From positions 26,109,264-26,173,263 of the forward strand of contig NC_081146.1 in NCBI RefSeq assembly GCF_958295425.1: a stretch of 64,000 nucleotides of DNA, written 5' to 3'. This document shows positions 13,246 to 25,200 of this stretch, in pieces. The notes beneath the pieces were generated by a model. The model had not been told where the DNA came from and searched no databases. It worked only from the letters and a program-made list of their open reading frames with translations. Origin of the DNA: Solea solea. Its lineage: Eukaryota; Chordata; Actinopteri; Pleuronectiformes; Soleidae. Made by a program: the position numbers and the translations under genes. The first letter of the stretch is position 1. Each line of letters opens with the position of its first letter.

Positions 13246-16200
13246 ACATATATATATATTTACCTAACTTTATATCAAAGTCTCTTCCTTTTCCATCCTC
13301 TGAACTACATTCCTGTTCCTTTGCTCTCTCTCTTCACACGGTGAAGAATTTACATATTTTCTTTGGTCAACTTTTCCCTGTTTTTTTCTTTTCTTTGGTC
13401 TTTCAGTAACCGGACACGTCAGGACAAGAAAGACCCTTTTAATAAAGGTTCTGTGATTCTCATCAGGCCAAAGACAAAAAGAAAAACATCACTGCATGGT
13501 TTTATTCTTCAATTTCAGCAGAGTCAGAAAATGCCTTTAAAAAAATTCTGAAAAGGTCCAACTTTAGGGAACCAGAAATAATGAAAAAAAAGAAGTTTAT
13601 TTTCATTCATTATATTGAGTGTTATGATTCAGTGGTGCGTTGAGGGACTGCGGGAAATGTTGCTGCTACGTGTCTAGAGTCTGTGCAGCATACAATTTTG
13701 TACAACACTTACGATCTGTTTGAGGACGGTGCTACCGATGCTCGGCATGCCGATGCTCAGGGGAAGTTTGTAACCGAACCCGCGACCAAACTCAACCATC
13801 TGCAGCTGGGCGGAGTCTCGCGCTCCCTCCAGAGCCACGATGAGCAGAGCGTTGATGCCTGTAGACAAAAACACGACAGAGGGAGACCACAGTGAAATGT
13901 GACATATCTACTGTATGAGCAGTTACTAATGATTTGATTTGATTTTTTTACCAGACTGTCTCAGCAGCTCTGACTCATGCTCCAGTTTCATCACATCTTC
14001 ATCAAGTCCATCAGAGAAGATCAGCAGCACCTGAGGAACAAGGCGAGTCACTCACAGTCACTTAATCACAGTGTCAATGTCTCAACTTTCAAATGGGATT
14101 GTTCACCACCTCAGTAAAATATACATAATCCTAACTCTGCGATATCTGAAGAACATGTTCACTGCTTTATTTTTTCGATGTTCAACAGACTTTTCCAACA
14201 GAAAACTGAAGTTTGTAAACCACTCGCTCCCACACCAATGTCCATAGACAAAATCCGTGATTTTAGCTCGCAGGAACACAAGAGCTACTGAATTTCAAAC
14301 ACAGTGTTTTATTTACTAAGACATTTGAACTTAGAGATGGAGGCAGCAGTGGATCAATAACTCCTGTGTGTTTTGATGTTAAAATCACTGATTTTCTCCA
14401 TAGGGTTTGGTGTGGGAGAGTGAGTGGTTTACAAACTTCAGTTTCCTGTTGGAAAGGTCTGTCTAACAGTGAGATACAGAACAGTTCTGAAAATGTGACA
14501 TTACTTAAGTTTGAGGACAAAGCTAAAAAAGACATGTTGAGACCCAGGATTCTTAATCATCTCCTCTACCAGTTTGGTAATATTCATGTTTTGCTTAATC
14601 CTCCACTGATGCCAGGTCGAGGGCGAGAAAAAGCCTCAATGAAAACCAGATGTTGAAACAACAACATGAAAATCAATTAAAGAGTCATTTTCCTCATTTT
14701 CTTTTGTCCCACAGTCAAACCTGTGTGTGTTTCTGAAATTACTGCAAAACAAATGACATCTAACAGTTTCACCACCTGAAGCTGCAGATTTACGCCGCTC
14801 ACTTTACTTCAGCGGGAAAATGGAAGGAAACGTTTACAAGCATGAAAAACCCATTTAATGACCAAACTGGGACAATAACAAATTCTTCACTAACAGGGAA
14901 TCATTTGTCTTCATGCCAATCTTTTAGTCCGTAAACATTTAGAAAAACATTTTAAAAACATCAGTTTCCCCTTGTCCTTCCTAACCCTGGCATTTTCAAA
15001 ATAAAAGTCCCAGTTGTCTGTCTGTCCATAATGAAGTACAACCCTACAGTCTTCAAAATAAAGGTCACAGTTTTGTGTTTGCCTATGATAAAACACAACC
15101 ACAGTTTTCAAAATAAAAGTCCCAGTTTCTGTTCTTCCACTGTTCTTAAAAATAATAGAACAAAAAAAACATGCCTCAAGCATGTTCGTCTAAGATGAAA
15201 CACAACCATGCAGTCGTCAAAAAAAAGGTCTCCTCTTCTGTTCATCCACACTTCAACACAACCCTGGTCTTCAAAATAAAAGTCTCAGTTTCTGTTCATT
15301 CACCATAAAACAAACCTCTGCTGTCTTCAAAATAAAGTATCTGTTTGTCCATGATAAAACACAACCCTGTAGTTTTCATAAGAAAAGTCTTAAAAGTGAT
15401 CATTGATGAATTGAAAACCAGTGTGTAAGTCAGGAGTAACTGTAACAGATGTGGTGTATTTTCAAACTAAAACAGATTCCTTCCTCTCAGACTCACCTTC
15501 ACACCAGCTCCGGACTCAGCACGGAACTTTTCGCCAAAGGACTTCAGCAGGGCAGTGTTGAAGTAAGTGGGCTCCGTCAAAGTCAAAGTCTTGACTTTGT
15601 TCACCACGTCCTCGCTGTAGCCCTCAAAGTTGTAGTCGTACAGGACGCGTCCACTGCGATCCACCACTCTGTATGCCAGGTTGGTCCTGACAGGTGAGGA
15701 GGTGACACAGCACAGGCCTGGTACTGAGGAAATGTAATGTGCGATCTCTGGCAGGAAGGTCTGGAGCTTGGTGTGGCCACTGACCAGCATCTCGCCAGGA
15801 AGTCCGGTTCTTTGAGAAATATCGAACCCCATGGCGATGTCGATGGTGCAGCCTGCAGAAGAGGAGAATCGTCTTTGCCTCATCGACAGAGAGAAACATG
15901 GTGGGAAAAAAATTGCAAGACATTCATTTTAACTCACCAGTTTGTTCTTTGGGGGGTTTGGATTTGCAGATGGTATCCACCACCTTCTGCTTGATTTTTT
16001 CCAAGCTACCAAAATCCTGCACAGTAAACAACCTGTCTGCAGAGCCAGTGATCTGCCGCAGCTCCATCTTGTGGTATTTTCCAATGCCAATGGCAAACAC
16101 CTCAACCCCCAGTGCCCTGAGACGTTCAGCTGGCTCTACGACATCGTCCTGTGACTCACCATCCGTGATCAGCACCAGATTCTGGGAGATCCCCGCAGAT

Positions 16201-19200
16201 CTACGGCTGCCCCTTGATGCCTCAAAATACTCCCTGATGGAATCTAAGGCAAACCCAATGTTGGTTCCTCCACCAAGCTGGACCCGATCCAAGACGTGCT
16301 TGGTCACTGCTTGCTCGTCATAGTACTCGTTGAGGTAGAACTCACGCTGGAAGGTGCTGCTGAACTGAGCGAGTCCAATACGCACCAAGTCTTCAGCGAC
16401 TTTGAAACTCTTCACTATTTCAGTTGTGAACATCTTCATGGTGGTGTAATCCTGTGTGGAGATGCTGCCAGACTGATCAAGAAGGAAGACCAGGTCAGCC
16501 CTCTGTTTTTCACAAACTACAAAGACAGAAAAGTTATAGTTAGTAATTAATAAGCGTGTCATATATGTGTTGAATGCTGTGAATTTAGCAGCCAAATGTT
16601 GCTGAACTGCACGATGGATCCACTTCTTGTGCTGCCTGCAGTAGAAGTTGAGGTTGTGGCAGTGCAAGCACAGTTTCTCACCAAACAACTGTCTAAAGAA
16701 AGCTCTTGGACAAAGCTGGTGTCCCCGTTGCCAGTGTTTTTATTGGACAATGGCAGACCATATGTCATAATCACTTTAGCAACAATATTAAATAAGGTAT
16801 TTTATTTTGTGGTTGTGGCTAAAACTCTAAAACCTTCTGATTAAAACTAAATTTAAAGGTGAAGGTGAGTTATAACAATATATGGTGCTGGCACTCGTAC
16901 CTGGCTTGGTGGATTCACAAAGGACTTGAGTAATGTTCTTGTAGAGAGTTTCCAGGGCGTCAAAATTGTCTACATAGAAGACTTTGGAAGTGTCGTGACC
17001 AGCCATGATCTCCAGCTGTGTCCGGTTCGCTCCTTCCACGCCGATACTGAAGACACTGACCCCGGCATCTCGCAGCGCCACTGACGGAGCCACAAGACTG
17101 TTCCTGTCAGTTGCGTCACCATCTGTGACCACCATGAGAATCTGAGGCACCTGGAGTGCAGCCCGACCACCGTTGTCAGCTCCAAAGAACTGTAAGGAGT
17201 ATCCCAAGGCCTTGCCAGTGTAGGTGTCTCCATATGGCGACTTCAGTGCTTGTATTGCTTGAACAACCTCTCGCTTGGAGGTGTATTGCTTCAGAGTAAA
17301 AACAGAACTGGGGTCGGTGGAGTAGAGAATGACCCCAAAACGAGTCAAGTCTTTTCCCACCGTGGTTTGGTTCACCATTGACATCATAAACTTTTGCATG
17401 CTTCTGAACTTGGGCAGGGTTATGCTTGTGGAGCCATCCACCAGGAAAATAATATCTGCCTTTTCCGTCTTCTTACAATCTGCATTTAAAAAAAGAGGTT
17501 AAGAAGAAATGGGGTCCGATGAGACAACAAAGACATCAACAATACCATAAATCAGTAGCATTTTACATGGTTGTTTGCAATCACATCTGTCTTTCAAAAC
17601 CTTCAAATCAACCATTTACATGTTTAATGCATTTGTCCAAAACTCAGGTTCTGCAGCCAAAAGGTGTCCGAATCTACTCAAATGTAACGTGTGAATTGTG
17701 TTAAATTATAGAGAGTAATGCTTCGGCATGTTGCTCTCACCTCTCTCTGGATCACAGAGCTCCATGGCAACCTGGTTCTCCAGGTCCTTCAAGGCATCAA
17801 AGTCCCTCTCGGCGTACATCTTGTCAGGTGAGCCGCTGATCTCCAGCAGCTGGGTGGTGTTGGCATCAACGACTCCAATGGCATAAACCACCACTCCCTT
17901 TGCTCTCAGAGCCTCAGCAGGACCTTTGACCTCGTCCTGGGCCTCACCGTCTGTTATCACGACCAGCCTCTGCCTCAGGTCTGGGCGCCCTCCTCTGCTT
18001 GCATCAAAATACTGCGTCACATCAGTGATGGCTTCACCCGTGTGAGTGCCTCCACCTATCTGCTGCATATTATCAATGGCTTTGGACATTTCGTCTTTGC
18101 TGTAGTAGCGGTTGAGCGGGAACTCGAGCCTCTGGACGGTGCTGAACTGCATGACACCAACATGCACCTCGTTCTGCCCAATGAGAGACTTGCCAATAAC
18201 CGCTTTCATGAAATCTTTCATTTTCAGATAGTCTTGGGGATAAATGCTTCCTGAGCTGTCGATGAGGAAGAGGAGGTCTCCTGGTATGTCTTTGCAAGCT
18301 GTAAACAGGCGGCACAGACATGTTAGACAAGGAGAAGAGGAAGTGACAGTGGATCACTTTAAATACCTGGTGTCAACTATCCAAGAGAGGTGAAGAAGAG
18401 TGTGCAGGCAGGGTGGAGTGGGTGGAGATGAGTGTCAGGGCAGGAAAAGTGAAAGGGAAGGAAAAGAAGATAGGTAGTGAGACCTGCTATGATGTGTGGC
18501 TTGGAGACAGTAGCACTATCCAAAAGACAGGAGGTACTGGAGCTGGAGGTGACAGAGCTGAGATAAAGTAATAAAGTCAAGGTTGAGGTGGTTTGGTCAC
18601 GTGCAGAGGAGGGGCCAGTGATTATATTGGACAAAAGATGTTTAAGATGGAGCTGTAGGACAGGAGGAAAAGCAGAAGACCACAGAGAAGGTTCAAGGAT
18701 GTGTGAAGGTGGACATGAGGACAGTTGGTGGAACAGAGGAGGACACAAGGGAGAGGACAACATGATCTGCTGTGGCGACCACTAAAGGCATTAGCCGAAA
18801 GATGGAGAAGAAGACGGATGCTGTGGGGACCATGTGACTCACAAATTATAGTGATTAAGTGAGGAGTTACTGATCTGCTTCCGTTGTTTTGTGTCGATTG
18901 TTACTCACCATCTTGAGAACAGATATCTGTGATGATGTCGTCTTTGATGGGCTTCAGGGCATCAAAATTATTGACAAAGAAAGTTCTCTTGGGGTCACCA
19001 GCAATCTCTCGCAGCTCCTCTTGATCTGCACTTTTCACCCCGATGGCGTAAACGGTAACACCCTGAGATCTCAATTTTTCTGCAGGAACTTTGACCTGAT
19101 CTGCGGACTTTCCATCAGTAATGACCACCAGGTACTCCGGAACTTTGTGCCCGCGTGTCACCAGTGCTTTGTCAAAAAGTGGGCCCATGAATTCCAGCGC

Positions 19201-22200
19201 TCTCCCAGTCTCTGTTCCGCCTCCTATTTGTATGATTGCCTCAATGGCTTTTTCCAGTGACTTGGCATCGGAGTGTGTTGTCAGATCAAACTCTAAATTT
19301 GGTGAATCTGCGTATTTTGCAACTCCCAAACGAACATGATCTGGCCCAATACGGAAGGTATTAAGAAACTCAATAATGAACTTCTTCATGTCTTGGAAGT
19401 CTGTGGGATAAATACTTCCTGAGTGGTCAATCAGGAAGAAGATATCTGCTTCATCTGTTTGCACACAACCTGGAAAGCAGAAGCAAACACAGCTTGAGTT
19501 AATTTCTACATTGAATAACAATAATAATCATTATTTTTCAGTCAATTGAAGACAGCTGTGGTTCAGACCTTCCTTGATGCCAGCTCGTCGTGACTCAACT
19601 GTGATGGCCTGGTGCAAGATGTTAAAGCAAAGGCTTTTCTGCAGACTCTGCTCCAGAGCTTTCAGTTTAGTAAAACTGTCCACGATAAACACGTGCCTAT
19701 TGGGGGGATGGGACGCCATCGTGACCAGCTGGCCCTGGTTGGCATCTTTGACCCCAACAGAGTAAACAGTGACACCAGCTCGACGGAGCGCTGCTGCCGG
19801 TTGGGTCACATTGTCCTGGGATTCACCATCAGTGATCACAACTGCCACCTGCTGAACTCCTCTATCTTTCCTACTTCCTCTTTTTGTGGTGAAAAGATTC
19901 TTGAGGGTGAAAGTCAGGGCCGCTCCAGTGCTCGTACCACCTCCCCGGTAAGGTAGGATCTTGATGAAATTCAGTAGTTCTTTCTTGTTGTCAAAGCTGT
20001 CGAGGTAGACCTGTGCTGCGGCTTTGTCGCTGTACAGCACGATTCCGACACGTACCTTCGTCGGACTGATTTCCAAGCCACTCACGATGGAGTGCAGGAA
20101 AGTGCGTACCAGCTGGAAGTTCGTCGTTCCAATGCTTCCAGACTCGTCGATGATGAATACGATGTCTGCCAGTTTGGCGGCTTGGCAATCTGCGAGCAGT
20201 ACATCAGTTATTATTATCATCATCAAATACTTTGTGAGCCAGTCAAGATTCCGATCAGAAAGATTCAAAACTCCAGACTTCAAATCACATCCATCAGATT
20301 TCACTAAATCAGCACTATTTTTGAAATATTAGCTTAGCATAACAACAATGGTGAACAGCACTCTCATTATAGACCTTTACCTTCTAAAGTTAACAAGTAT
20401 ACAATAACCTTAAATCTCAGGGGAACATTTGATCTCTACCCACAAATAATCCATTGAGATACGGCTAAGCCCCTCCCATCTACTCCAAATGAAGTACAAT
20501 AAAGTCTTTTTACCTCCAGTGAGAAGAGTTTCTCGTTCCTCTGCTTCGAAAACGCCCTTCAGTGAAGGCACGATGTTGGCGATGGAGTCGTAATAATACG
20601 GCGATGTGGATATGGTACGCATTTCTTTCTTCGACGCACCCAGGCTCAATCCAATCACGTTGATTGCCTCCGATTTCAACTGACGTGAGGAATTGTAAAT
20701 GTTGTCATCTGAATCTTTCCCGCTAAAAACAACCAGGTACTGTCGGTATCCTTCGTCCGCACGACTTCCTGCCTCACTGGTGAAGAACTTAGTCCTGGCT
20801 TGGTTGAAAGCACTGCCCAGGTTGCGCTTCTCATTGGGTTGCAGCTTGCGCTGGCGGAAACGTTTAACTGCGCCCTGGACCTCCACTTTGGTTTGATAAG
20901 TGTTGAATTGAAATTCCACCTTGGTATCTTCGCCATACTGAGCTAAGCCCATACGATGGGCAGATCCTCCCACGTTCAGCTGGTTGCTCAGTCGAACGAG
21001 GATGCTCCTGACCTGCTGGAACTCTGTGTTGCTCATGCCACTATCCAACAGGAAGAAAATGTCGAAAAACTTTTCAGCCAATGCTGAAAAGTAAAAGAAG
21101 CAGAGGAAAACAGTTAACTAGAAAATCAAACGGTCTTTTTCTCTGACACAAATCGAGAAGCCAAATCCTCAAACAAGCCAAACGGGGAACTTGGCTTGTA
21201 ACCAGAGGGTTGCTCCTAATTCTAGAGAATGAATTTCTCTAAGGGGATCAATAAAAAGTACAAAATACAAATACGTCATTAAATCCCTGAAATTCAAGGA
21301 CTAGAATATACTGACAGAGCTTAAGATGGGAGGTCAACTTGTAAGAGCTTGTCTTCGTCCATGATGGCGTACACTTTTTCGTCATTGTCCTATTTGGGAT
21401 CTTGGTCAAAGTCAGTCTTTGTCATTTGTCTTTGGTGAGACAGAGATGTTGGAATTTTTATTTCCCAGACATCACGTCGTCATTTTCTCTCTCTTTCTTA
21501 ATGCCACTCGCTCATAGTTCTGCACAGAATCTCACGTCAACGGTCGGAGAGAGAGACGGTGGATAGTGAGTAATGATGTCTCCATGTTTGTCCTGCGTAA
21601 GCCTCGTCTACGTACATCAAGCAGTGTAGGGCAAGAAACAGTAGGTGGCATCGTAACAAACAAGAGAGACCTTTACCTAAATATCAACTTCACTTCTTTC
21701 TTGTAGAAAATTCAAGCATGACCCATGTCTATTTAGGGTTATTTTCTAAAACTTTTTAAGGATTTCAAGGACTTGTGTGAACCCTGTATATAACTCTAGC
21801 ATTAGAGCATTATTCACATGAATATTTAGCTTGACTTGTGTGCCACTGAAAATTGAAAATTCCCACATTAGACTTGTACAGTGAGTTCAGTGCTTTGTTT
21901 ATCCACCATTACTCAGACAGACTCTCAGTCTGAAGCTGCATATTTTTGGCCAGGACTGTGTTACTGTTGGCTGACGTTGAGCATCAGTTACTAAACATTA
22001 ATCAATGCTGAACCATTGTGTCCGCAGACTCACAGCTACATGGAAAAGAAACACTTACAAGTGAAATCTCTGTAAACTCTGCTAATCACTGACGAGAGGA
22101 TCCTAGAGCAGATGCAAAGCAGGTGTGTTCTAGGATAGACTGATTATTATTATAATTAACCTTTTTTTTCTCCCTAGAACAGCTTCAGTTTTTGGAATAG

Positions 22201-25200
22201 AAATAGCAAACTTCTATAAAATAGCAGAAATAGCAGCTGATGTCACGCAACAAGAGCGACGTGTTTTTGGCAGGAAGTGGGGCTCTTCCCATCCACCAGA
22301 CCTACAAGGGGTGTCACGATCTAAATCAAAACGACGATAACTAGAGCTATAGACGTGTTTGTAGCATCAGTTATGTGACCTTATTCAGTGGTGGAAAAAC
22401 CCTGGATTTAAACATTTAATTAACGTACTGGAACTGCACTACTTGACAAAGTTAGAGGTTTCCCCCTAAACTGCAGTATAAGGATCTGATAGATCCGTCA
22501 GGTTCTGTGTGTGGATTTAAAGTGACTGTGTACTCTTTAAGACGGAACCGGTTCAGTTCGATTTACAGGAGCTTTCTCTGCCGACATTGCGCTGTGAGCA
22601 AACTGTGAGCTCAACAGTCACTTTTGAAATGATTGCAATGTTTGCCGTACCTTGTCTCTGATCGTCCATGGAGACACAAACCGTCTGCAGCAGGTTCTCT
22701 GTCAGAGCCACCAGAGCCTGGTAGCTGTCGATGGTCAGCAGGAAGCGTTCTGGAGGCTTGCTGGCGATGGACCGGAGCTCGTTGGCGTTGGCCTGTCCCA
22801 CACCGATGGCAAAAACAATGACCCCATGCTGCCTCAGGAGCTTGGCGGGCTCTATCACGTCGTCTGTGGAGTCGCCGTCTGTGATGATGACCGCAATCTG
22901 AGGCACTCGTTGTTTGGCTCGACTGCCGGCCTCCTCTGTGAAGTACGTATTGATGAGGAAGTCGATGGCTTTCCCTGTTTGCGTGCCTCCTGTTCGATAG
23001 GGGAATTTGCTGATCTCGGCCAGCAGGGACTGCTTGTCCGTGTGATCCTTCAGCAGGAACTCTTGAAAGGGTTCGTCGCTGTACTGTGCCAAGCCCACAC
23101 GAACTTTATCAGTGCCGATGTCGAGGCCTGTGATGACGCTGCGGAGAAACTTCTTACCCTCCTCGAAGTTTGTGATGCCGATGCTGGAGGAGCCGTCGAC
23201 GAGGAAGACGATGTCAGCCACGGTGGCTTTGGCACATTCTGGACAGGAGGAAGAACAAAGTCAGTAAATAGAGCTCAGAACGAGATAAGGAAACTACTGG
23301 TGGAGCTCTGAAAGAAATCCTTGGCATCAAATCCACAACAACTGCTGAAAACTGTACAGACAAGTCGCATCACGGGAACGGACACAAGAGGAAGAAAACT
23401 GTCACAATTACAAAATAAAGGACCAAAAAAAACGTGTGGACAACACAAACCAGATCATTCAGAGAGCAAGGCTGTGTTTTACAAACCAGCACCTGAAACG
23501 TTTACATTTTGATCCATTGGATCCAGAAGAACTTTCTGGATTTGTATAGAACTCAACCTGCTTATAGCTCAGGACCACCCCCGGCCAAGAGGAAAGGAAT
23601 TGGGTTTGTAACAGAAGGTTGCTGGTTCATTGGATTTCTGTTCTTTTACTGTCTGACATAAACATGACAAACTTCACCCTGATCTGTGAACATGTCGCTG
23701 AGATAAATGGGACTGAACCATGTGACATTCAAATTGACACCAAATCCCTAATCTGGACCACATCCAGAAAAGACTTATCCTGATGGCAGAGTGTCTGCCC
23801 TGCACACAAATACCACATTTTGTTTAAATCAAATTACCTTTTAGTTTTGCTCATGCAGGGATTTCTTGAAAATTTGATATTTTAGTAGATTCTTATCAAA
23901 ATGTCATGTGAACATATTTGGGTGATGATGATCATCTACCACCAATCAGCTCCATCTGCCAAAAACTGGAGACAGGAAGTTGCTAACATAAGGACAAATG
24001 TATGCAGAAGAAAACAGAACCTCCTTGGCGGAGGTAAAATAACGGCACAGAATAAATAATGCAAAGGTGAATTTTGACACTCGGATTATTCCCGCTAAGT
24101 GCCACACTGAGTCATAGGAGACTCAGTCATTTTACTAAACTATAAAGAAAAGTTAGAATGTCGGGTTTTCAGAATTGTCTGTCATACACGTGAATTCTTG
24201 ACTTTTGTGTTTTAAAGATTTTTACCCTTGACCTTGGAAAAAGCCCTTCAACAGACATTATTTATTTAAGGTCTCTTTTTCACTGTTCAATTTATCCTTA
24301 TCTTTCATCCAACTTCAAATTAACTTAGGTCCTCCAGAAATGTTAGGAATAAAATAAGAGAGAGAAAAAACGCCAGTATTTCAACAATCTGCAGATGGAA
24401 CTCAATGGAACCAATATTTTAAAAACTTTGACTTTCTATGGTGCAGTTGTTATTTTCTCCATCCGTTCTATATTATCAATAACTAAAAGCTCGAAAATTT
24501 CCTTCTGGGATTTTCCTGTCAACATAAATACTAAATACTGGAGCCAGGCCAGTAGATGAGCAGCACACGTTTTACCTCTGGACAATTGCAGGAGTTGTCT
24601 TTTGGCTTCTTCTACGGTCGTGCACAGCGTCTGGACGATGCTCTGAGAGATTCCCTGCAGAGCGGCAAAGTCTGACACGCTGTAGACGTGCTGACTGTGC
24701 GGCTCGTTGGCTATCTCCCTCAGCTGCTCTTCGTCGGCGTCTTTGATGCCGATCGCGTACAAAATGATGCCCCTCCTCTTCAGCTCCTGGGCGTGGGCCT
24801 CCACGTTGTCTTGCGATTTGCCGTCAGTGATGACCACGGCAATCTGCGGGACCTTGAGACCCGCGCGGCTGCCGGCTGCCTCCACAAAGTGCTCCCTCAT
24901 CATGAAGTCCAGGCCTTCCCCGGTCTGGGTGCCGCCCCCCATGTAGGGTAACTTGCTGATGTAGTTGAGAATGTCCTCCTTTTTCTGGTGGGTGTTGAGC
25001 AGGAACTCGGTGCGGGGCGTGGTGCTGTACTGGACCAGGCCGATGCGGATGTGTTCGGGCCCGACGTCAAAGCTGTTGACCAGCGTGTACAGGAACTGAC
25101 GGATCTGCTTGAAATTCTCGGTGCCGATGCTCCACGAGCCATCGACCAGGAAGACGATGTCGGCAACAGCCTCTTGCGTGCAGACTGAGGGTGGGGGAAG

